64,000 nucleotides of DNA from Myxococcales bacterium. GTDB lineage: Bacteria; Myxococcota_A; Polyangia; Haliangiales; Haliangiaceae. The DNA lies in contig JADJUW010000002.1 in the NCBI GenBank assembly GCA_016716835.1, positions 830,867 through 894,866 of the forward strand, given 5' to 3'. Shown here one piece after another: positions 9,001 to 16,124 of this stretch. The notes under the pieces are model-generated. The model ran no database searches, was not told the DNA's origin, and saw only the letters and a list, made by a program, of their open reading frames with translations. Numbering within the stretch: position 1 is the first letter of the stretch; every line of letters begins with the position of its first letter. The translations under genes were made by a program, and so were the position numbers.

Positions 9001-12000
9001 GTAGCCTTGGTCGCCAGCGACATCGCGGGCAAGGCGTTGTCGGGCGTGCCAATTCACGCGGTTGTACGCGGCTATCTGCCGTCGGAGTTTGGTGACGCCG
9101 GGGCAAAGTCAATCGTCGAGCAGGCGTGCGACGTGGTGAGCGGGAGCGCGCCGGTTGCCTGCGATTTCGATATCCGAGATAGCCTGCGCTACGCCCTTAC
9201 GGCCGAAATTGTCGACGAACGCCGGCGCCTGCACCGGACAACGACCGAGCTGGCGACGTGGCACGGCGAGGCGCGCAAAGAACCCGTGGCGGTAAGGCTT
9301 GATAAGGCGAGCTATCGCCCAGGCGAGACGGCGCAAATCGCGATCGACGTCGAGGCGTGGCCCGCGTCGGCGATCGTGACCTATGATCGCCAAGGCATTA
9401 TCACCAGCCGGCGCGTCGAGCTGCGCGGGCCGACGACCGAGTTGGCGTTTGTGGTCGATGCGGGCTACGCGCCGAATGTGCATGTGATGGTTGACGTCGC
9501 CTTGGCGCGGGCGCGCCCGGGCGTGGCGCCGTTTATCGAGCAACTCCGCGCATCCGCGGAGCTGCAGGTAGACACCAGCGTCATGCGCTTGCACGTCGTA
9601 CCAACCAGTGCACCGACCGTTCGGCCCGGGCAGGACGCAACCTTTGACGTCGCGATCACCGATGCGGCGGGAGGGCCGGTGGCCGGTGCCGAGGTCGCCC
9701 TGATGGTCGTCGATGAGGCGGTCTTGGCGCTATCGAACAAGATCTACGGCGATCCGCTGCCGCCGTTTTATCCCAACCGAGGGCAAGCGGCGTGGGGGAT
9801 GTTTAGCGGCCATATGATGCGACGCGCGCTTTTATCGCAGCTCACGGCGGTGCCAGGCAGCGACGACTATGAGCTAGCGCACGGCAGCCGTTTGTGGGGC
9901 GCCGGCATGGGCACAGGTGGTGGCTCAGGCTCGGGCAGCGGCTATGGTGGCGGCATCGGCTTGCCGCGCCTGCGCGCCGATTTTACGGCCACCGCGGTGT
10001 TTGCGCCGAACCTCGTGACCGACAAACATGGCCGCGTTTCGTTCACCGGCAAGATGCCCGATAGCGTCACGCGCTATCGCATCGTCGCGATCGCGGCGGC
10101 TGGCGTGGGCCAATTTGGCAAGGGCGAAGCCGCCGTGGTGGCACAGCAGCCGTTACAGGCGCGCTTGGTGGCACCGAGCGTGCTCGCGGTGGGCGACACG
10201 TTTGGGCTGCCGGTCGTGGTGCAAAATCTCAGCGGCCGCAAGCAAGCGGTGAAGCTCGCGCTGCGTGCCAGCAATCTCGCCCTACCCGGCGATCTTGGCA
10301 AACGCGTGGTGCTGGCGCCGGGAGCACGTGCGGAAGTGCGGTTTGCGGCGCGCACCATGCACATAGGCGTGGCCACGGTTCAAGTGGTTGCGGTGGGTGA
10401 GGGCGTGCAGGACGCCATGCAAAGCACGTTGCAAGTGGTGGCGCCCGCCACCACACAAGCCGTCGCCGTGTACGGCGAACTCGATGCTGGCGTGGCGTGG
10501 CAGGCGCTGACCGTGCCAGACGCGATTCACGCCGACGTCGGTGGCTTTGAGCTATCGTTGGCATCGACGCAACTGCAGGCGCTCACCGACGCGTATCTCT
10601 ATCTCGCGACGTACGCCTACGAATGCGGCGAGCAAATTTCGGCGCGCATGTTGGCAACGCACGCGCTAAATGACGTGTTGTCGGCCTTTGGTAGCGAGGG
10701 CGCGTTGGCACCGCAGGCCTTGGCGACGCAGGCGCTGCATGATGACAAGCGGCTGGCCGCCTTGCAGGCCAATGACGGTGGTTTTTCCTTTTGGCCTGGC
10801 GATGCCAGCGATGCCTTTGTCAGCGTGCAAGTGGCGCATGCCTTGGTGGCCACCGGGCGCAACGCGCACGCGCGCGCGGCGGCCATGGCGTATCTGAAAA
10901 AACTTACGATGGCGGCGCGCAGCGGCGTGGCTCGCGACAAGCGCACGACCGCGGGCACCGACACGTTGGCGTACGCCTTTTATGTGCGCCGCCTCGCGGG
11001 TGAAGCGATTGGCACAGAACTTGCGCGTTATCTGGCGGCGAACAAGCCGCAGACCGCAAGCGTCGCCACTCGCGCCTTGACGGTGCTGGCAATTGGCAAT
11101 GACCCGACGTTGGCGGCGCAGCGCCGCGCACTCGTCGTAAGCCTCGGTAATAGCCTCAGCCAAACCGCCAGCGTGGCGCACGCGACCGAGCAGGCCACGC
11201 GCGGCGAGCATTTGTTTTTGCAGTCGTCGGCGCGCACAAATGCATTAGTACTGTTGGCGATGCTGTCGGTCGACAAAACCTCGCCCGCGCTGCCCAAGCT
11301 TGCGCGCGGCTTGCTCGCGGCCAAGTCGGCGGGACGTTGGCGCTCGACGCAGGAAAACCTGTGGGTGTTGCTCGCGCTGCGTGCCTACTTTGACGCATTT
11401 GAGGGCGCCGTACCCGCCTTCACCGCGCGCGGTTGGGTGGGCGATGGCCTCGCGGTGGAGCAGAAATTTGCCGGCCGACAATTAGAGACGCGGCGTGCCC
11501 TACTGCCGTGGACCGAGCTGGGCGCCGATGCCCGGCAGCTCGATATCGCCATCGCCAAGGAAGGCGCGGGTCGCCTCTACTATCGCCTCGGGATTAGGTA
11601 CGCGCCGCAAAGCTCGGTCACCGCCGCGGCCGCCGCTGGCTTTGTCGTCGAGCGGACCTATGCGGCCATCGACGATGCCGCCGACGTGGTGCGCGCCGCC
11701 GACGGCACATGGCGCATCAAGCTCGGGGCGCGGGTCGCGGTGCACGTCATGACGCGTGCGACCGCCAGGCGCGACCAGGTGGCGGTGGTCGATCACCTCG
11801 CAGGCGGGCTGCAAGCCATCAACGGCGGCCTTGCCACCAGCGAACGCGGCGGCGTGGCACGGCCGGCGTGGGCCAACTACCAGGCCATCCGCATGGACCG
11901 CGTGGAAACCTTTGCGGGCAGCCTGACGGCAGGGCTGCACGGCGTTTCCTACACCGCGCGCGCAATGACGCCTGGACGGTTTACGGCCGCCCCCGCGCGC

Positions 12001-12066
12001 GCCGAAGAAATGTATGCCCCCGAGGTCTTCGGCCACTCAGCCAGCGACCTCGTCATCGTCGAGTAG
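6037..12066 (+). CDS. Bacterial alpha-2-macroglobulin family lipoprotein with thioester
   Basis: A 2,009-residue protein starting at ATG 6037, with a signal peptide and lipobox (LVAAC) that anchor it in the envelope. Bacterial alpha-2-macroglobulins trap proteases: cleavage of a bait region exposes an internal thioester that bonds to the attacker. A Gly/Ser-rich stretch (residues about 1291-1308, 9907-9960) lies just before the conserved RADFTATAVFAPNLVTD segment, where the bait region is expected. The thioester motif YECGEQ is intact, with its Cys at about residue 1530 (10624-10626). The alpha-helical thioester domain and the receptor-type C-terminal domain follow. An upstream ATG at 5992 would add 15 residues without a better signal. 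No pbpC-like partner is adjacent. Family secure, role inferred. Confidence 0.92.
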   Translation: MTKSLAARGVSSVAIIVAGLVATLVAACRAPAVPERQPAAAVASTPPAAPRPEVALGLTATFELALAAKASTSSEGAVDVATLPPGDAIALLATLPALPNVAPTAPTLRRGAPPPPKTGGTLEIPLLARSAALGANALPAVLPPMPLPPPKIWPQGETEAVEMVRVEFSRPVVPLAQLRGAPAVAELTPPVAGAWRWQDTQTLVFEPSGKLPQATSYEVRVPAGLAAVDGGVLASDATGAFRTPAVALDAVWPSETKVLPSSPIVLAFNQAVDPARMLASLRASHNVELRVVTLGEAMTHWRRNPSIDLDELASQGLADDDARNVLVVAPTTAWPVGKTVTIELAAGAASAEGPRVAMSAMKKTFQTAPRFFVQGVVCGDERYETDDEDMPRAPGPGVPSCLAGDGVALRFSNPLRQPAWDGAPQPAAYRFDPRWIQIATRSAADGDEAWQMPHDVDLWSNDASIDVTLAPRADHAIAVSTDVQDIFGQTLAAPATATFRVKSAPVVVEPAVSANTGLYQLDPGYMHPHWAVTAEHVASVKITLYRVDPSMYEAYETWAAERARKGGKPGAVPGVRVSEKTYAVGAGRGKTVREDLLGALSKSRTGHVIAIAEAKPLPGKAAVPAQIAWIAVSRLTMATRIDGQRASVFVSDAIGGAAVGGAAVVLSADGERQQAQTDGDGQAVVSLLGGKRNTKAMLRVTTATDDMFVLLWNRWQLAGKGAALLWHVEDDRGMYQPGERIAVKGFVRKSDNGPNPPLLLPKGAIAYQAYDARGTRFASGQAALSPRGGFHATIEVPETVALGFGRIEFKDEGDTGATLRHPLRLMEFARPAFEVDVTADVLGGGAPVIMGEQLTAAVQARYYGGGAMVGAGVRWRAEVELAPYTPPGWDDFEFGDQLDAMRFGRDRVETLSTTISDHGGSEVQLALGGWNLATPAVVTLEATVTDVDRTNVRAAASPVLVHPASRYVGIKAGRLVTSRQAGHTSRVPVALVASDIAGKALSGVPIHAVVRGYLPSEFGDAGAKSIVEQACDVVSGSAPVACDFDIRDSLRYALTAEIVDERRRLHRTTTELATWHGEARKEPVAVRLDKASYRPGETAQIAIDVEAWPASAIVTYDRQGIITSRRVELRGPTTELAFVVDAGYAPNVHVMVDVALARARPGVAPFIEQLRASAELQVDTSVMRLHVVPTSAPTVRPGQDATFDVAITDAAGGPVAGAEVALMVVDEAVLALSNKIYGDPLPPFYPNRGQAAWGMFSGHMMRRALLSQLTAVPGSDDYELAHGSRLWGAGMGTGGGSGSGSGYGGGIGLPRLRADFTATAVFAPNLVTDKHGRVSFTGKMPDSVTRYRIVAIAAAGVGQFGKGEAAVVAQQPLQARLVAPSVLAVGDTFGLPVVVQNLSGRKQAVKLALRASNLALPGDLGKRVVLAPGARAEVRFAARTMHIGVATVQVVAVGEGVQDAMQSTLQVVAPATTQAVAVYGELDAGVAWQALTVPDAIHADVGGFELSLASTQLQALTDAYLYLATYAYECGEQISARMLATHALNDVLSAFGSEGALAPQALATQALHDDKRLAALQANDGGFSFWPGDASDAFVSVQVAHALVATGRNAHARAAAMAYLKKLTMAARSGVARDKRTTAGTDTLAYAFYVRRLAGEAIGTELARYLAANKPQTASVATRALTVLAIGNDPTLAAQRRALVVSLGNSLSQTASVAHATEQATRGEHLFLQSSARTNALVLLAMLSVDKTSPALPKLARGLLAAKSAGRWRSTQENLWVLLALRAYFDAFEGAVPAFTARGWVGDGLAVEQKFAGRQLETRRALLPWTELGADARQLDIAIAKEGAGRLYYRLGIRYAPQSSVTAAAAAGFVVERTYAAIDDAADVVRAADGTWRIKLGARVAVHVMTRATARRDQVAVVDHLAGGLQAINGGLATSERGGVARPAWANYQAIRMDRVETFAGSLTAGLHGVSYTARAMTPGRFTAAPARAEEMYAPEVFGHSASDLVIVE

Positions 12067-12070
12067 GGCT

Positions 12071-12094
12071 AGTGGTCAGCGGCGCGCGACCACT
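12071..12094 (+). terminator. Hairpin just after the alpha-2-macroglobulin gene
   Basis: The arms AGTGGTC (12071-12077) and GACCACT (12088-12094) are perfectly complementary around a 10-base GC loop, 5 bp after the stop codon. A wider pair, GGCTAGTG and CACTAGCC (12067-12119), encloses it. There is no T-tract, so it is a possible rather than canonical rho-independent terminator. Confidence 0.4.
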
Positions 12095-12120
12095 GCGCTG
12101 TACTTCCACGGCGCACTAGC

Positions 12121-12271
12121 CTACCGGCAGGTGGCGCACGTTTCTTCCGCGAGCATAGATTGCAGGGCAGTGGTGTTGGCACCGAGCGCGGTGGATACCA
12201 CAGCCGTCTCGCCACGCCCCGGAGGAGTGCTATCTGCGAGCAGGAAGACACGTGCGCCCACCTGCCGGTCC
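12121..12271. repeat. 151-bp palindromic dispersed element, copy A
   Basis: First of three intergenic copies of one element (others at 41251-41400 and 56301-56451). The left end begins CTACCGGCAGGTGGCGCACG and the right end is an imperfect inverted copy of the same 35-38 bp (it closes with CACCTGCCGGTCC), so a single strand could fold into a long hairpin. Read on the minus strand, copies A and B share an uninterrupted frame ending LAEETCATCR followed by TAG. Over its last 43 codons there is no indel between the copies, and the final 13 residues are the same apart from one. Whether it is a MITE-like element, a structured RNA or a coding remnant is open. Confidence 0.7.
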
Positions 12272-12359
12272 ACCCACACTATCTGCGAGCAGGAAGACAC
12301 GTGCGCCCACCTGCCGGTCCACCCACACTATCTGCGAGCAGAAAGACACGTGCGCTCAC
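12231..12359. repeat. 49-bp tandem repeat at the right end of copy A
   Basis: A unit beginning TATCTGCGAGCAGGAAGACA recurs at 12231, 12280 and 12329, so the period is exactly 49 bp. The first two units are identical over their length and the third diverges after about 25 bases and is cut short. The unit consists of the right terminal inverted repeat of the palindromic element plus a short spacer. It therefore looks like local duplication of one element end. With only three units and no spacer diversity this is not a CRISPR array. Confidence 0.85.
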
Positions 12360-12371
12360 CCGCTATGCGCG

Positions 12372-13346
12372 CTAACGCTTCGGCAGCGTCTCGCGCAGCA
12401 AGTCTTCGTCTGATGGCAACACCTCGCGCATGATGCGCGGCATCGGCAACACGACCTGGTAAAACGCTAGGCGCCACTCGGCGAGGCCGGTGCGTTCAAA
12501 GCCCATGCTGATGCGAGCGGTGGCCCGCTCGTACTCGCCAATGCCATCGAGGGTGGCGCCAGTTCCTCCTGGGGACTGAGTCGCCGTAGCGTGGATCAAG
12601 CGGACAAAATCACCGAGGGCTTCCTTGTGCTCTTGTTCGACCGCGGCGAGTTCGACGGGGGTGATCGATTGGCGAAACAGCGGCGCACCCTCATCCCACA
12701 CCAGCTGATACTTTTGTTCGTCCAGGAGCGCGAGCACGCGCTCGGCGGCGCGCATCACCTCGGGTGGAGCTTTCGAGCGCTCTTGTCGCCGCTTTTCCGT
12801 TGTCTCCAGCTTGGCGATGGCCGGGGGGAGCGAGACGCTCACCTCCAGCAGGCGCCATTGGTTGCCCGTGCGGTGAAAACTCATGGCCGCCTGGCAAATG
12901 CCTTTTTCAAACATGAGCCGCAGCCGGATATAGGTAGTTAACCCGCTGGGACCGCGATACATGTCGGTGCTGTCGATGCTGGCGATTTCGCGAAACTGGC
13001 CGACCGCATCGGTGAGCTCGCGCATGCGATCGGCAAACGTTTCGAACCGCACCAACTCTTGGAAGCGGGGGGACGAGTTGGCATAGAGCTGCTCATATTC
13101 TTGCGCGCGCAGCTGCAGCAAGTGCGTCTCCACTAGGGCCCTGAAATCTGGCCGGCGGTGCTCGCGCCATTGCAGGTAGACGATGGCAAAGATCCAAACA
13201 AAGACGAGAAAAAAGCCGACGATAGCACTGCGGATCAGCAGACGACCCGTTTTGGATTTTGGCAATTGCCCGAGCTCACCCAAGGTCTCGCCCAGATCGG
13301 CTGAGGCCGCCTGTTTCTCGGGTTTGGTCACCGCCGCATTATGCAT
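12372..13346 (-). CDS. Single-pass membrane protein with two related extracytoplasmic domains
   Basis: A 324-residue protein with a cytoplasmic N-terminus of about 35 residues and one strong transmembrane segment (about residues 40-62, SAIVGFFLVFVWIFAIVYL). Two similar domains follow. The first (about 70-185) starts with a helix containing LLQLRAQEYEQLYANSSPRFQ; the second (about 200-310) starts with RVLALLDEQKYQLVWDEGAPLFRQ. Each continues into strands. This layout resembles the DUF3887/DUF4019 type of small alpha+beta domain, duplicated. No catalytic motif is seen. The gene converges on the repeat region and is divergent from the aldo/keto reductase, with 56 bp between starts. The function is unknown; the domain duplication is visible by eye. 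Confidence 0.75.
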   Translation of the reverse strand: MHNAAVTKPEKQAASADLGETLGELGQLPKSKTGRLLIRSAIVGFFLVFVWIFAIVYLQWREHRRPDFRALVETHLLQLRAQEYEQLYANSSPRFQELVRFETFADRMRELTDAVGQFREIASIDSTDMYRGPSGLTTYIRLRLMFEKGICQAAMSFHRTGNQWRLLEVSVSLPPAIAKLETTEKRRQERSKAPPEVMRAAERVLALLDEQKYQLVWDEGAPLFRQSITPVELAAVEQEHKEALGDFVRLIHATATQSPGGTGATLDGIGEYERATARISMGFERTGLAEWRLAFYQVVLPMPRIMREVLPSDEDLLRETLPKR

Positions 13347-13402
13347 GAACCATGCTTGATTGCAGCACCCAAGGGGCCGCGATCCGCTAGTATCGCGGCG
13401 TC

Positions 13403-14449
13403 ATGCAAACGATCAAGCTAGGACGCACTGGGTATGAAGTGTCGCGCCTCGGGCTCGGCACGTGGGGCCTTGGCGGAGATAGCTGGCGCGGCCAGGATAG
13501 CCGCGATAGCCAGCGCGCGGTGTACCACGCCGTCGAACGCGGGGTGACGTTCATCGATACCGCGCTTGAGTACGGCGATGGCAATAGCGAGCGCTTGGTT
13601 GGCGAGGTGGTGCGCGATTTGCGTGCGCAAGACAGCGTGGTCGTTGCGACCAAGGTGCCACCCGCTGACGATCACTGGCCCGGGCGTGCGACGTCGCCCT
13701 TGGCGTCGGTATTTGCGCCGGCGTACGTAACCAAGCAGGTCGAGCAGTCGCTGCGCAATCTACGGCTAGAGACGCTGCCTATTGCGCAGCTTCACGTTTG
13801 GCACGACGCCTGGCTCGACGACCCCATATGGCCCGAATTGCGCGATGCGATGCAGCGCCTAACCAGGGCCGGGCATGTCCAGCATTGGGGCCTTTCGGTC
13901 AATGATCACGCGCCCGCCACCGCGCTGCGGGCCGCCGCGAGCGGCGATTTTTCCACGGTGCAGGTGATCTTCAACATCTTCGACCAAGCACCGCGCGAGG
14001 CCTTGCTTGCGGCGTGCCAGCCGGCCGACGTTGGCGTGATATTTCGCTGCCCGCTGGATGAGGGGGCGTTGGCTGGCCGGGTTGGCGTGGGATCTACCTT
14101 TCCGCCGCATGATTGGCGCAATCGCTATTTCGCGGCCGAGCGCTTACCCGAGCTGGCGCGGCGCATAGCGGCGCTCTGCGCGTATTGTCGTGATGTCGCG
14201 CCTGCCGCCCTCAGCGAAGAGACCGCGAAGGGCATCGCCATGACGCGAATGCCGCGCGATTACTACGAGGCCGCGGATCTTCCCGAACTCGCGTTAAGAT
14301 TCGTCAACTCATTTGCCGGCTGCGTTATTCCCGGCATGCGGCAAAAAAAACACGTCGATCACAGCCTCGCCGCGGTGGCGCGCGGACCGCTTTCGAGCGC
14401 GCTAATTGACGAGCTCGCCGCGCACGCCTGGCAAAAAAACTGGTACTAA
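13403..14449 (+). CDS. Aldo/keto reductase family protein
   Basis: A 348-residue NAD(P)H-dependent oxidoreductase of the aldo/keto reductase fold. The catalytic tetrad is visible: Asp52 (FIDTALEYGDGNSE), Tyr57 in the same motif, Lys84 (VVATKVPP) and His131 (AQLHVWHD). The N-terminal KLGRTGYEVSRLGLGTWGLG is typical of the subfamily that acts on sugar aldehydes and small carbonyls. The C-terminal part (about residues 270-330) keeps a helical region ending in NSFAGCVIPGMR, the usual cofactor-binding area. It lies 9 bp before the ABC ATPase gene on the same strand, but a functional link is not evident. Substrate unknown. Confidence 0.9.
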   Translation: MQTIKLGRTGYEVSRLGLGTWGLGGDSWRGQDSRDSQRAVYHAVERGVTFIDTALEYGDGNSERLVGEVVRDLRAQDSVVVATKVPPADDHWPGRATSPLASVFAPAYVTKQVEQSLRNLRLETLPIAQLHVWHDAWLDDPIWPELRDAMQRLTRAGHVQHWGLSVNDHAPATALRAAASGDFSTVQVIFNIFDQAPREALLAACQPADVGVIFRCPLDEGALAGRVGVGSTFPPHDWRNRYFAAERLPELARRIAALCAYCRDVAPAALSEETAKGIAMTRMPRDYYEAADLPELALRFVNSFAGCVIPGMRQKKHVDHSLAAVARGPLSSALIDELAAHAWQKNWY

Positions 14450-14458
14450 CAGCTATCC

Positions 14459-15403
14459 ATGATCCGTGTGAAAAACGTCAGTAAATACTATGGCGGTAAG
14501 CGGGCGCTGGGCCCGGTATCGTTCGAAATCGCCGATGCGGAGACCGTCGGTTTCCTCGGCCTCAACGGCGCCGGCAAGACCACGGTGCTGCGCATGTTGG
14601 CGTGCGACCTGTCGCCCTCCTCAGGCTCGATTGAAGTCGATGGCATCGATACCGTGGCCAATCCGCACGAGGTAAAGAAGCGCATCGGCTTTGTGCCCGA
14701 ATCGCCGCCGCTGTATGGCGATATGACGGTGGTCGACTACCTGCGGTTTGCCGGCGAATTGCGCGCGATGAGCTCGGGCGCGTTGCGCAAACGCCTCGGT
14801 GAGGTCCTGGCGCTGACTCAGCTAACTAGCGTCGCGGGACAGGTGATTTCCACGCTTTCGCATGGCTACAAGCAACGCGTTGGCGTGGCCCAAGCCATCA
14901 TTCACCAGCCCAAGCTGCTCATTCTCGATGAGCCGACGCGCGGCCTCGATCCGGTGCAGATCGTCGAAATGCGCAAGCTGGTCAACGACCTCAAGACGGC
15001 GCACACGGTGCTGGTGTCGTCACACATTCTCACCGAAATCAGCCAAACTTGTGACCGCCTGCTCGTGCTTGGCAAAGGCGACATCATCGGCAGCGGTACC
15101 GAGCAAGAACTCTCGGCGCACGGCGATATTCGTCAGGTGAGCCTTACGGTGCGCCACGACTCGGCAACTGTGGACGATTTGCGCGCGACGCTGCTTGCCA
15201 TCGCCGGCGTCGATCGCATCGTCGATGCCTTTTCGCAGGCAGGCGGCGTTACCATTGAAGTGGCGACCAGCCGCGACGTCCGCGCGGAACTTGGACGCAC
15301 GGTCATCGCAGCCGGCTGGGATTTGCTGCGCCTCGACTACGCGCGCAGCGAGCTTGAAGGCACGTTCTTACGGCTCGTAGGAGATAAACATGTCAGCAAC
15401 TAG
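14459..15403 (+). CDS. ABC transporter ATP-binding protein (Gld/Nos-type)
   Basis: A 314-residue ATPase. Walker A is GLNGAGKTT (residues 34-42), the signature motif is LSHGYKQR (133-140) and Walker B is LLILDEPT (153-160), followed by the H-loop region with SSHILTEIS. The C-terminal 90 residues form the extra domain seen in ABC-2 ATPases of the GldA/NosF type. It heads a four-gene set whose members overlap by 4-14 bp: ATPase, permease, GldG-like, DUF4340. In Bacteroidetes, related Gld proteins are needed for gliding; in other bacteria similar sets are annotated as uncharacterised export systems. The substrate is unknown. Walker and signature motifs make the class secure. Confidence 0.93.
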   Translation: MIRVKNVSKYYGGKRALGPVSFEIADAETVGFLGLNGAGKTTVLRMLACDLSPSSGSIEVDGIDTVANPHEVKKRIGFVPESPPLYGDMTVVDYLRFAGELRAMSSGALRKRLGEVLALTQLTSVAGQVISTLSHGYKQRVGVAQAIIHQPKLLILDEPTRGLDPVQIVEMRKLVNDLKTAHTVLVSSHILTEISQTCDRLLVLGKGDIIGSGTEQELSAHGDIRQVSLTVRHDSATVDDLRATLLAIAGVDRIVDAFSQAGGVTIEVATSRDVRAELGRTVIAAGWDLLRLDYARSELEGTFLRLVGDKHVSN

Positions 15404-16124
15404 CATCATCTATAAGCGCGAATTAGGCGCGTACCTGCGCTCGCCGCTGGGCTGGATCGTGACGTCGATCTTGCTGCTCGTCGACGGCATTCTGTTTCAG
15501 TCGCAGGCGCTAAGTAAGTCGGCGCTGTCGGCCGCGGTGCTCAGCTACTTCTTTCACCTCACGGCGATTGTCACCATGGTTGCGGCCCTCGCGATTTCAA
15601 TTCGCCTCATCGCCGACGAGCGGCAAAACAATTCGATGGTGCTGCTCAACACCTCGCCGGTGCGCGACTCGCAAATCATTCTTGGCAAGTTCTTCGCGGC
15701 GCTGACGTTTCTCGCCTTTTTTCTGCTGCTTACGCTGTATTTGCCGCTGCTCATCAAGGTCAATGGCAAAATCGCATGGGCGCAGATTTGGGTTGGCTAT
15801 GCTGGGCTCTTGCTGCTCGGCGCCGCGAGCCTCGCGGTGGGCTTATTTGCCAGCTCGCTGGCCAAGCACCAACTCATCGCGCTCGTCATCGGCGCGGCGA
15901 TCTTGGCGGTGATGGCGTTGCTCTATCCGCTGTCGCAACGCCTCGACGCGCCGCTCGCGACCACCGTGGCGCAGCTCGATATCTTTCGCATGTGGCTGCC
16001 GCAGTCGATCACCAGCTTTAAGGACGGCGTGCTCGCGATCAAAGACGTGGTGTACTATGTCGCGCTCACCTACTTCTTTTTGCTCTTGTCCATGAAGACC
16101 TTGGAGGCAAAACGATGGCAATGA
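15390..16124 (+). CDS. ABC-2 type permease, GldF-like
   Basis: A 244-residue integral membrane protein with about six transmembrane helices. It opens with IIYKRELGAYLRSPLGWI, the interfacial helix typical of ABC-2 permeases, and contains the cytoplasmic turn RLIADERQNNSMVLLNTSPV found in GldF-type subunits. Its start overlaps the ATPase gene by 14 bp and its end overlaps the GldG-like gene by 10 bp, so translation is probably coupled. With the ATPase it would form the core transporter. Confidence 0.9.
   Translation: MSATSIIYKRELGAYLRSPLGWIVTSILLLVDGILFQSQALSKSALSAAVLSYFFHLTAIVTMVAALAISIRLIADERQNNSMVLLNTSPVRDSQIILGKFFAALTFLAFFLLLTLYLPLLIKVNGKIAWAQIWVGYAGLLLLGAASLAVGLFASSLAKHQLIALVIGAAILAVMALLYPLSQRLDAPLATTVAQLDIFRMWLPQSITSFKDGVLAIKDVVYYVALTYFFLLLSMKTLEAKRWQ

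Noticed and set aside
12231..12359. CRISPR array
   Set aside because: Only three units, period 49 with no distinct spacers, and the units derive from a palindromic element end; no cas genes nearby.
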